Source of the DNA: Sphingopyxis sp. H053
GTDB lineage: Bacteria > Pseudomonadota > Alphaproteobacteria > Sphingomonadales > Sphingomonadaceae
Assembly: GCF_001468225.1 (NCBI RefSeq)
Contig: NZ_LNRU01000016.1
Span: forward strand, 20,799 to 84,798
Reading direction: 5' to 3'
DNA length: 64,000 bases
Shown: positions 8,159 to 15,616 of the stretch, in pieces
How positions within the stretch are numbered: the first letter of the stretch is position 1
Layout: every line of letters starts with the position of its first letter
The notes under the pieces: model-generated
What the model was told of the DNA's origin: nothing
Databases searched by the model: none
The model's input: only the letters and a program-made list of their open reading frames with translations
Made by a program: the position numbers and the translations under genes

Positions 8159-9709
8159 ATGGCCGACAGCCCTGCCCCTTATGATGTCATCGTCGTCGGC
8201 GGCGGGGTCAATGGCGCGGGTGTGGCGCGCGATGCCGCGGGGCGCGGCGCGCGCGTGCTGCTGCTCGAAGCGGGTGACCTCGCCGAGGGCACGTCGTCGA
8301 AATCGACCAAGCTGATTCACGGCGGACTGCGTTACCTCGAACATTATGAATTCCGGCTCGTCCGCGAAGCGCTGAAGGAACGCGAAATACTGTGGGGCAT
8401 CGCGCCGCACATCATCCGCCCACTGCGCTTTGTCCTGCCGCATCGGCCGGGGCTGCGGCCACGCTGGCTGCTGCGGCTCGGGCTGTTTCTCTACGACCAT
8501 ATCGGCGGGCGCAAGAAACTGCCCGCGACGCGCTCGATCGACCTGCGCCGTCATACCGCGGGCGGGCCGCTGCAACCGCAATATGTCCACGGCTTCGAAT
8601 ATTCGGACGGCTGGGCCGACGATGCGCGGCTGGTCGCGCTCAACGCGCGCGATGCCGCCGACCGCGGAGCGCGCGTTCGCACGCGGACGCGCGCCGAAAT
8701 GCTGCGCTGCGAGGATGACTTGTGGGTCGTCGACGCGCGCGACGATCAGGGCCACCAATATCGCTTCACCGGCCGGAGCGTCGTGAATGCGGCGGGCCCC
8801 GCGGTGCTCGACCTTCTCAAACGCGCCGACGCCGAACCCGACCATCAGATGCGGTTGGTGCGCGGTTCGCATATCGTCGTGCGCAAGGTCTTCGAGCATG
8901 ACTATGCCTATTTCTTCCAGCTTCCCGACGGCCGCATCTTCTTCGCCATTCCTTATGAGCGCGACTTCACGCTGATCGGGACGACCGATCAGGACCATGA
9001 CGGGCCGGCGAGCGAGGCGAAGGCGAGCGACGAGGAAATCGCCTATCTGTGCGAAGGCGCGAGCCTCTATTTCCGCACGCCCGTCACCCCCGCCGATGTC
9101 GTCTGGACCTATTCGGGCGTCCGACCGCTGATCGAGGATGGATCGGGCCGCCCCGAGGCGGCAACGCGCGGATACCGCATCGACCTCGACCTCGCCGAAG
9201 GTGCGCCGCTGCTCACCATCTATGGCGGCAAGATCACAAGCTATCGCCACGTCGCCGAAGCCGCGGTCGACGAGCTTGCCGATCATGTTCCGGCGCTGTC
9301 GTCCAAGCACTGGACCGCCAAGGCGCCGCTTCCCGGCGGCGATTTTCCGACGAATGGCGTGGCGGCGCTCAAGGCAGAATATAGGCTTTCCTATCCCTTC
9401 CTGACGGCGGCGACGGTCGACCGCATCACCCGCGCCTATGGCACTGATGCGCAGTCGTGGCTCGCCCAGGCCGAAGGTTGGGACGCACTCGGCGGCGAGA
9501 TCGCGCATGGGCTCAGCGTGGCGGAACTGCGCTGGATGGCGATGCGCGAATGGGCGCGCACCACCGACGATGTCCTTTGGCGGCGCAGCAAGCTGGGGCT
9601 GCATTTCACACCCGCGGAAACCGAGCGTCTTGCGGTTCATGTCGAACGCCTCGCTGGCGAAGCGCGGCAGTCGGACGTCGAATTTTTCGACGACGAGCGG
9701 ACCCGCTAG
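8159..9709 (+). CDS. glpD: Glycerol-3-phosphate dehydrogenase, FAD-dependent
   Basis: Oxidises glycerol-3-phosphate to dihydroxyacetone phosphate and passes electrons to the quinone pool at the inner membrane. 516 residues. The N-terminus has the FAD dinucleotide fold (IVVGGGVNGAGVARDAA), then TKLIHGGLRYLEHYE, and GSHIVV and GTTDQDHDG blocks typical of aerobic GlpD. AGGAATTCGCC precedes the ATG. It stands alone (no glpF or glpK here) and is divergent from zwf, linking glycerol entry with hexose catabolism. Confidence 0.94.
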   Translation: MADSPAPYDVIVVGGGVNGAGVARDAAGRGARVLLLEAGDLAEGTSSKSTKLIHGGLRYLEHYEFRLVREALKEREILWGIAPHIIRPLRFVLPHRPGLRPRWLLRLGLFLYDHIGGRKKLPATRSIDLRRHTAGGPLQPQYVHGFEYSDGWADDARLVALNARDAADRGARVRTRTRAEMLRCEDDLWVVDARDDQGHQYRFTGRSVVNAAGPAVLDLLKRADAEPDHQMRLVRGSHIVVRKVFEHDYAYFFQLPDGRIFFAIPYERDFTLIGTTDQDHDGPASEAKASDEEIAYLCEGASLYFRTPVTPADVVWTYSGVRPLIEDGSGRPEAATRGYRIDLDLAEGAPLLTIYGGKITSYRHVAEAAVDELADHVPALSSKHWTAKAPLPGGDFPTNGVAALKAEYRLSYPFLTAATVDRITRAYGTDAQSWLAQAEGWDALGGEIAHGLSVAELRWMAMREWARTTDDVLWRRSKLGLHFTPAETERLAVHVERLAGEARQSDVEFFDDERTR

Positions 9710-9718
9710 ATCCTGACC

Positions 9719-10381
9719 CTAATCTGCGCCGAACTGCTCGGCGAGCTTGGCGCGCCTTACCTTCCACGTTTCGGCGAGCACAGGCACGTCGCGGAGCGCG
9801 CGCAGGTCCGCCGGGCGATCCTTCGCCTCACCGCCGATCAGCAAGGCGAACAGCGATGCCAGCGGCCATTCGGGATAAGGCCGCTCGACGAGGTCGAGCG
9901 CGTCGCCCGCACGCACCTGACCGGGTTCGAGCACGCGGTAATACCAGCCCGTCCGCCGCGTCTTGACCACCTGCGCCATCACGCCCTTGGCCTGAAAGCG
10001 ATGATCGAGTTTCCAGCACGGCTGGCGCGCCTGCGTCACTTCGACGAGCGCGGTGCCGAGGCGGAAGCGGTCGCCGAGGAAGACGTTCCGCTCGTCGAGA
10101 CCGGCGGTCGAGATATTCTCGCCGAACGCGCCCGGTGCATCGAGCAACGGCGCATCGTCCAGATACCCCCGCCACCAATCATAATGATCGGCGGGGTAGT
10201 GATGGATCGCCTTGTCGATGCCGCCATGCACCGTCCGGTCGGCCTGCTCGTCGCCGGCAAGGCCCATCGGACCGACGGCGACCACGTCCGCCACCGGCAG
10301 CTTGCCGATGGCGCTCGGTTCATCGTCGCCGCGGAAGGGGCGGACCTTGCCAAGCAGGACGGCGAGAATTTCGGCTTTCAT
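9719..10381 (-). CDS. MOSC-domain protein (YiiM-like)
   Basis: 220 residues with features of the YiiM group of MOSC proteins: DEQADRTVHGGIDKAIHHYP, FGENIST, LGDRFRLG and the likely molybdenum-ligand cysteine in TQARQPCWKL. Members bind the sulfurated molybdenum cofactor and reduce N-hydroxylated base analogues; E. coli YiiM is the example known to me. The ATG at 10381 (MKAEILAVLLGKV) is preferred over an upstream start at 10486 because the extra N-terminus is compositionally unlike a protein and the family begins here. Last gene of an aldo/keto reductase-MFS-MOSC run on the minus strand. Confidence 0.85.
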   Translation of the reverse strand: MKAEILAVLLGKVRPFRGDDEPSAIGKLPVADVVAVGPMGLAGDEQADRTVHGGIDKAIHHYPADHYDWWRGYLDDAPLLDAPGAFGENISTAGLDERNVFLGDRFRLGTALVEVTQARQPCWKLDHRFQAKGVMAQVVKTRRTGWYYRVLEPGQVRAGDALDLVERPYPEWPLASLFALLIGGEAKDRPADLRALRDVPVLAETWKVRRAKLAEQFGAD

Positions 10382-10421
10382 ACCCGCGATGGCATAAGCT
10401 CCGCCACCGAAATGGCAATCG

Positions 10422-11585
10422 TCAGGCTTGCGCGAGCACCGGGGCAGCGCGCTGGCGCGATGCCAGCACGATCGCGAGACCGGCAACCGCCATCACCGCG
10501 CCCGCAATCGACACCGCCGGAAAACCGAGACCGAGCCCGATCACCCCGCCGCCGACCGCCGCGCCGATGGCATTGCCGAGGTTGAACGCGCCGATATTGA
10601 CCGCCGAGGCGAGGTTTGGCGCGTCGGAGGCCGCCTCCATCACGCGCATCTGGAGCGGCGGGACGATGGCGAAGGTCGCGACGCCCCACAGGAAGATCGT
10701 AACCCCGGCCGCGATTGGCGAATACATTGTGACAGCAAACAGGATCAGCATCGCCGCAAGCCCGGTCAGCGAGACGATCAGGGTGCGGTCGATCGAACGG
10801 TCGGCAAAGATGCCGCCGAGCCAGTTGCCGGCGGTGAGGCCGAGGCCGTAAATCACCAGCATCGCGGTCACGAACAACGTCCCTGCCCCCGTCGCTTCCT
10901 TCAGGATCGGCGCGATATAGGTGAAGACGGTGAACATCGCGGCCGATCCGATCGCGGTGAGCGCCAATGCGACCAGCACCTCGCGGCGCTTCAGCACACC
11001 CAGCTCGGCGAGCATGTTGCCGCCTTCGGCGCGCGGGATGTCGGGAAGCGCGAAACGGAGCGCGGCCATGGTGAAGAGGCCCCATATCGCGATCGCGCCG
11101 AACGCGGTGCGCCAGCCGAACGCCTCGCCGACCCACGGCGCGAGCGGCACGCCGATGACATTGGCGAGCGTCAGCCCCATGAACATCGCCGCGACCGCGC
11201 TCGCGCGCTTTTCGGGCGCGACGAGGCTCGCCGCGACAACCGATCCGACGCCGAAGAAGGCGCCGTGGTTGAGCGAGGTGATCACGCGCGCGACCATGAG
11301 CGTCGTGTAATCGCCCGCAATCGCCGACAGGAAATTGCCGAGCGTGAAGATCGCCATCAGGCCGATCAGCAAGGTGCGGCGGTTCATCTTTGCGGTGGTG
11401 AGCGTCATCAGCGGCGCGCCGATCAGCACGCCGAGCGCATAGGCCGACACGAGCAGCCCGGCGGCGGGGATCGAAACCCCCAGCCCTTCGGCCATGTCGG
11501 GGAGCAAACCCATCGGGGCGAATTCGGTGATGCCGATGCCGAAGGCGCCGGTCGCGAGCGCCAGTAGCGGGAAGTTGATTTTCAT
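10422..11585 (-). CDS. MFS transporter, DHA1 (AraJ-like) family
   Basis: 387 residues and about 12 predicted membrane helices. The N-terminus (LLALATGAFGIGITEFAPMGLLPDMA) and LNHGAFFGVGSVVAA are typical of the sugar-efflux/drug:H+ antiporter DHA1 group that includes AraJ and YdhP. Substrate unknown. It follows the aldo/keto reductase by 14 bases and is followed by the MOSC gene after 40, so all three are probably one transcript opposite the divergent LysR gene. Confidence 0.88.
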   Translation of the reverse strand: MKINFPLLALATGAFGIGITEFAPMGLLPDMAEGLGVSIPAAGLLVSAYALGVLIGAPLMTLTTAKMNRRTLLIGLMAIFTLGNFLSAIAGDYTTLMVARVITSLNHGAFFGVGSVVAASLVAPEKRASAVAAMFMGLTLANVIGVPLAPWVGEAFGWRTAFGAIAIWGLFTMAALRFALPDIPRAEGGNMLAELGVLKRREVLVALALTAIGSAAMFTVFTYIAPILKEATGAGTLFVTAMLVIYGLGLTAGNWLGGIFADRSIDRTLIVSLTGLAAMLILFAVTMYSPIAAGVTIFLWGVATFAIVPPLQMRVMEAASDAPNLASAVNIGAFNLGNAIGAAVGGGVIGLGLGFPAVSIAGAVMAVAGLAIVLASRQRAAPVLAQA

Positions 11586-11599
11586 GGGAGAGTATCCTG

Positions 11600-12634
11600 T
11601 CAGACGAGCGGCGGGTTCAGCCGGGCGAAACCCGCCTGCTGCCGATAGGGGGTGTGGGGATAGGGCGGCAGGACGTCGCTCGCCGCGTCGAGCACGGCGA
11701 TTTGGTCTGCGGTCAGCGCCCAGCCGACGGCTCCAAGATTCTGGCGCAGTTGTTCCTCATTGCGCGCGCCGATGATCACCGACGACACGGTGGGGCGCCG
11801 GAGCAGCCAGTTGAGCGCGATCTGCGGCACCGTCTTGCCGGTTTCGGCGGCGACGGCTTCGAGCGCGTCGATCACGCGGTAGAGCATCTCTTCGGCGACG
11901 GGCGGCGCGAATTGCTCGGTTTCGTGCAGGCGGCTGCCCGCGGGAATCGGGCGGTCGCGCCCGATCTTGCCGGTCAGGCGGCCCCAGCCGAGCGGGCTCC
12001 ACACCAGCGCGCCGATGCCCTGATCGGCGGCGAGCGGCATCAAATCGGCCTCATAGGCGCGCCCGATCAGCGAATAATAGACCTGGTGCGCGACGAAGCG
12101 CGGCGTGCCGAGGCGGTCGGCGGCGGCCTGCGCCTTCATCAACTGCCAGCCGGGATAGTTGGAAACGCCGGCGTAGCGCAGCTTGCCCGCGGCGATCAGC
12201 GTAGCGAGCGTGCCAATCAGTTCGTCGACCGGGGTCGAGGCGTCGAACGCGTGGAGTTGCAGCAGGTCGATATGGTCGGTGCCGAGCCGCCGCAGCGCAT
12301 CTTCGACCGCGCGGATCAGACGGCTGCGCGAGGCGCCCCAATCCTGCGGCCCGTCGCCCATCGGCAGCCCGGTCTTGGTCGAGATGAGCACTGCGCCGCG
12401 GCGACCCTTGATCGCTTCGCCCAAAATCTCTTCGGACGCGCCGGTCGAATAGACGTCGGCGGTGTCGAACAGGGTGACCCCGGCATCGAGGCTGATGTCG
12501 ATCAGGCGCCGCGCCTCGGCGGCGTCGCTCGTGCCCCACGCGCTGAACAGCGGCCCCTGGCCGCCGAACGTCCCGGTCCCGAAACTCAACGCCGGAACGC
12601 GAAGCCCCGACGATCCCAATTGCCGATATTCCAT
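11600..12634 (-). CDS. Aldo/keto reductase
   Basis: 344-residue NADPH-dependent carbonyl reductase of the AKR superfamily. The catalytic tetrad is visible: Asp in FDTADVYS, the Tyr of the same block, Lys in ISTKTG and His in LLQLHAFD; SVIIGARNEEQLRQNL is the C-terminal cofactor-binding signature. The ATG at 12634 (MEYRQLGSSGLRVPAL) follows GGGCAGGATC and matches the usual AKR start; an open frame extends to 12733 but would overlap the divergent LysR gene. First gene of the minus-strand unit and the probable target of that regulator. Confidence 0.92.
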   Translation of the reverse strand: MEYRQLGSSGLRVPALSFGTGTFGGQGPLFSAWGTSDAAEARRLIDISLDAGVTLFDTADVYSTGASEEILGEAIKGRRGAVLISTKTGLPMGDGPQDWGASRSRLIRAVEDALRRLGTDHIDLLQLHAFDASTPVDELIGTLATLIAAGKLRYAGVSNYPGWQLMKAQAAADRLGTPRFVAHQVYYSLIGRAYEADLMPLAADQGIGALVWSPLGWGRLTGKIGRDRPIPAGSRLHETEQFAPPVAEEMLYRVIDALEAVAAETGKTVPQIALNWLLRRPTVSSVIIGARNEEQLRQNLGAVGWALTADQIAVLDAASDVLPPYPHTPYRQQAGFARLNPPLV

Positions 12635-12723
12635 GATCCTGCCCTTTCGATTACGTGTCGTACGCATAGATGGACTCGAGATGACAGGCGCAGTAGCGTC
12701 CACGGGAGCCAAGGATTTTTGAA

Positions 12724-13638
12724 ATGAACGCAAAGATGGACGGTAGTGGCGATCGCGCGCGATCGATGGAGGTCTTCGCCGCTACCGTCGCGGAGGGCAG
12801 CTTTTCCGCCGCCGGCCGCTGCCTTGGCCTCACGCCGTCGGCGGTCAGCCGCACGATCGACCGGATCGAGACGCGGCTCGGCGTGCGCCTGCTGCTGCGC
12901 TCGACCCGCGCGCTCGCGCTGACCGCCGAGGGCGAGGCCTATCTGCGCGCCGCGCGGCGCATCCTCGCCGACCTCGACGATGCCGAGCAGGTCATCGCCG
13001 ATCAGGGCGCCCCGCGCGGGCGGCTGCGCGTCAGCGCGGCGCAGGCGCACGGGCGGCTGACCATCGTGCCCTTGCTCGGCGACTTCGTGCGCCTGCACCC
13101 GCACATCCTCGTCGACATCAGCCTTGCCGACCGGCTCATCGACATTTCCGCCGGTCAGGCCGACGTCGCGATCCGTTTCGGCCCGCTGGCCGACAGCCCA
13201 CTCACCGCGCGCAAGCTGGGCGAAAGCCGCCGCGTCATCATCGCTTCGCCCGCCTATCTCGCTGCGCACGGCACGCCGCGCGTGCCCGAGGATCTGCACG
13301 GCCATAATTGCCTGAACTTCAATTTCCGCCGCGCCGAGCCGACCTGGCCCTTCCGCGACGGCGACCGCGAATTCACGTTATCGGTGCAGGGCAATATCGA
13401 GGCGAACAATGGCGAGACGCTGGGACAGCTTGCGGCGGCCGGCGTCGGCATCGCGCGCGTCGGCGCGTTCAGCATCGCCGACCAGATCGCGAGCGGCGCG
13501 CTCGTCCCGATATTGGAGGACTATAATCCGGGCGATATCGAGGCGATCCACGCGGTGTTTGCTGGCGGCGCGAACACCCCGGCGCGGGTGCGCGTATTCG
13601 TCGACTTCCTCGCCGAACGGCTCGGCCGTGCCGGTTGA
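12724..13638 (+). CDS. LysR-family transcriptional regulator
   Basis: 304 residues. The N-terminal winged helix-turn-helix (SFSAAGRCLGLTPSAVSRTIDRIETRLGVRLLLRSTR) is classical LysR, followed by a periplasmic-binding-like effector domain (DVAIRFGPL). Its start is 90 bases from the divergent aldo/keto reductase, the standard LysR arrangement, so it probably controls the reductase-MFS-MOSC unit and itself. No obvious T-N11-A palindrome could be fixed with confidence in the short gap. Confidence 0.92.
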   Translation: MNAKMDGSGDRARSMEVFAATVAEGSFSAAGRCLGLTPSAVSRTIDRIETRLGVRLLLRSTRALALTAEGEAYLRAARRILADLDDAEQVIADQGAPRGRLRVSAAQAHGRLTIVPLLGDFVRLHPHILVDISLADRLIDISAGQADVAIRFGPLADSPLTARKLGESRRVIIASPAYLAAHGTPRVPEDLHGHNCLNFNFRRAEPTWPFRDGDREFTLSVQGNIEANNGETLGQLAAAGVGIARVGAFSIADQIASGALVPILEDYNPGDIEAIHAVFAGGANTPARVRVFVDFLAERLGRAG

Positions 13639-13653
13639 GACAGGCGAGCGCGG

Positions 13654-14475
13654 ATGCGGTACGGTGTGCCGATGAATCAGGAAATGATCGACCTTCCCGT
13701 CCGCCGCCTCGGTCTCGCCGAGCCCGGCGATGCGGCGCTGACCCGCAGCATCGCCATCGAGGCGCCGGTTTCGGTCGAGGTCGGCGGCATTGCCTATGCC
13801 GTGATGATGGCGACCCCGGCCGATCTTGAAGATTATGCGATTGGCTTTGCGCTTGGCGAGGGTCTGATCGAAACCCCGGGTCAGATCGGACGGATCGATG
13901 TGCAACCGATCGAAGGCGGTTGGGCGCTGCGCATCTGGCTACCTCCCGAACGCAACGCGCTCGCGCTCGAACGCGCGCGCAAGCGCGTGAGCGAGAGCAG
14001 CTGCGGGCTGTGCGGGATCGAGAATATCGAAGAGGTGTTGCGGCCGCTGCCGCCCGTGACCGCGCGCATCAGGGCCGATCGCACCGCCATCGCGGCGGCG
14101 CTCGCGGCGCTGCACGATCATCAGCCGCTCGGCCGCGCAACGGGTGCCGTCCATGCCGCTGCCTTCTGCTCGCCCGCGGGTGCCATCCTGCTCGCACGCG
14201 AGGATGTCGGGCGGCACAATGCGCTCGACAAGCTGATCGGCGCGCTGGCACGCGCGGGTATCGATCCCGCCTCCGGCTTTATCCTGTTGTCGGCGCGGTG
14301 CAGCTATGAGCTGGTCGAAAAGACGGTGCGCGCGGGTTGTCCGATGCTTGTCACCATTTCGGCGCCGACGAGCCTCGCCGCGACACGCGCGGTGCAGGCG
14401 GGGCTGACGCTCGTGACGCTGGCGCGGGCGGATTCGGCGCTGGTTGTCAGCGATCCGCACGGAATGATCGCATGA
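13654..14475 (+). CDS. fdhD: Formate dehydrogenase accessory sulfurtransferase FdhD
   Basis: Transfers sulfur from a cysteine desulfurase to the molybdenum cofactor of formate-dehydrogenase-type enzymes. 273 residues with SSCGLCG (the functional C-x-x-C), GRATGAVHAAAF, REDVGRHNALDKLIG and SARCSYELVEKT, all FdhD signatures. The ATG at 13672 (MNQEMIDLP) is an alternative start; neither has a clear Shine-Dalgarno. Its stop overlaps the mobA start (ATGA), and the likely client enzyme is the YdeP-type oxidoreductase encoded at 15617-17890. Confidence 0.93.
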   Translation: MRYGVPMNQEMIDLPVRRLGLAEPGDAALTRSIAIEAPVSVEVGGIAYAVMMATPADLEDYAIGFALGEGLIETPGQIGRIDVQPIEGGWALRIWLPPERNALALERARKRVSESSCGLCGIENIEEVLRPLPPVTARIRADRTAIAAALAALHDHQPLGRATGAVHAAAFCSPAGAILLAREDVGRHNALDKLIGALARAGIDPASGFILLSARCSYELVEKTVRAGCPMLVTISAPTSLAATRAVQAGLTLVTLARADSALVVSDPHGMIA

Positions 14476-14981
14476 CGACGCTCGGCGCGGTGCTCGCAGG
14501 CGGGCGGTCGAGCCGCTTCGGGTCGGACAAGGCGCTCGCGATGCTCGATGGGCGCACCTTGCTCGACCATGCGCTGGCGGCGCTGCGTCCGCACTGCGAT
14601 GCGGTGATCGTTGTCGGCAGGGGCGAGATCGCCGACTGGCCGCGCGCCGACATGGGGCCGCTCGGCGGGGTTGCGGGGGCGTTGATCCACGCGGCGGATG
14701 AGGGCTTCGATCAGGTGCTGACCGCGCCGGTCGATTGCGTGCGCCTGCCGGGCGATCTGCGTGCGTTGCTGGAGCCCGCGCCGGCCTTTCTGGAGACGCA
14801 GCCGGTGATCGGGTTGTGGCCAGTCGCGGCGCTGCGCGACCTTCGGTCTATGCTGGAAGATGCGGACGATCTGGCGGTCAAAGCCTTCGCCCGGCGGATC
14901 GGCGCGCGACCGGTGACGAGCGATTTCGTGCCGCCGAACATCAACAGCGCCGCCGACCTCGACCGGCTGGCGGGATCATGA
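14472..14981 (+). CDS. mobA: Molybdenum cofactor guanylyltransferase
   Basis: Attaches GMP to molybdopterin to make the MGD cofactor. 169 residues, slightly short for the family, with the nucleotide-binding GAVLAGGRSSRFGSDKA at the N-terminus, DMGPLGGVAGAL and APVDCVRLP. Its ATG overlaps the fdhD stop codon, so the two are translationally coupled. Its 3' end overlaps the convergent DUF1345 gene by six bases. Together with fdhD it equips a bis-MGD enzyme. Confidence 0.9.
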   Translation: MTTLGAVLAGGRSSRFGSDKALAMLDGRTLLDHALAALRPHCDAVIVVGRGEIADWPRADMGPLGGVAGALIHAADEGFDQVLTAPVDCVRLPGDLRALLEPAPAFLETQPVIGLWPVAALRDLRSMLEDADDLAVKAFARRIGARPVTSDFVPPNINSAADLDRLAGS

Positions 14982-15608
14982 TCCGCCGATGGCGTTCACG
15001 GTGAACGCCAATATGCCCATGTTGAAGATGAACGCCGCCATGCAGTGGCCGAGCACGACGCGGCGCATATGCGCGCCCGATATGGTGACGTCCGACGTCT
15101 GGAAGGTCATGCCGAGCGTGAAGGCGAAATAGAGGAAGTCCCAGTAACCGGGTTCGTGCACGCCGGGTACCTCGATCCCGCGCTGGTCACGCCCGTCCTT
15201 TTGCAGATAATAGAGATGCGCATAGTGGAGGGTGAACACAATGTTCGCGAAGAGCCATGCGAGCGCGAGCGTCGCGATGATCAGTATGACGTCGCAGCGG
15301 CCCAGCTTGCCCGGGCTCGCGATCAGCGTCCCCACCGCGAACAGGATGACGAGCGACAGCAGCACGGTGATCGCGAGCAGGCCGATGCGGTTCGCGTCAT
15401 TGAATTCGGCGCGGCGACGCATCTGATCGGCGTCGGCGCGGAAGAGCGGCACCACGGTGCAAAGAAAGACAAAGGCGGCAACGTCGAAGCCGATCAGGAA
15501 CGCGGCGCGCGGATCGATGTCCGATGCGAGCGCCGCTCCCATCGCGGCGACCAGCACGAACGGAAAGATCAGGAAACGGACGGGCGCGATATGTTTGCCG
15601 ACGGCCAT
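14976..15608 (-). CDS. DUF1345 integral membrane protein
   Basis: 210 residues with five or so hydrophobic helices (FPFVLVAAMGAAL, FDVAAFVFLCTVVPLF, IGLLAITVLLSLVILFAVG, VILIIATLALAWLFANI and a C-terminal helix). The conserved DUF1345 block WDFLYFAFTLGMTFQTSD is present. Function unknown. It lies 8 bases downstream of the YdeP-like gene and is probably cotranscribed with it. Confidence 0.8.
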   Translation of the reverse strand: MAVGKHIAPVRFLIFPFVLVAAMGAALASDIDPRAAFLIGFDVAAFVFLCTVVPLFRADADQMRRRAEFNDANRIGLLAITVLLSLVILFAVGTLIASPGKLGRCDVILIIATLALAWLFANIVFTLHYAHLYYLQKDGRDQRGIEVPGVHEPGYWDFLYFAFTLGMTFQTSDVTISGAHMRRVVLGHCMAAFIFNMGILAFTVNAIGGS

Positions 15609-15616
15609 CGGCGGCG

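Noticed and set aside
7745..9640. 631-codon open frame on the minus strand opposite glpD
   Set aside because: It is the antisense of a full-length glpD and overlaps zwf out of frame; no recognisable domain.
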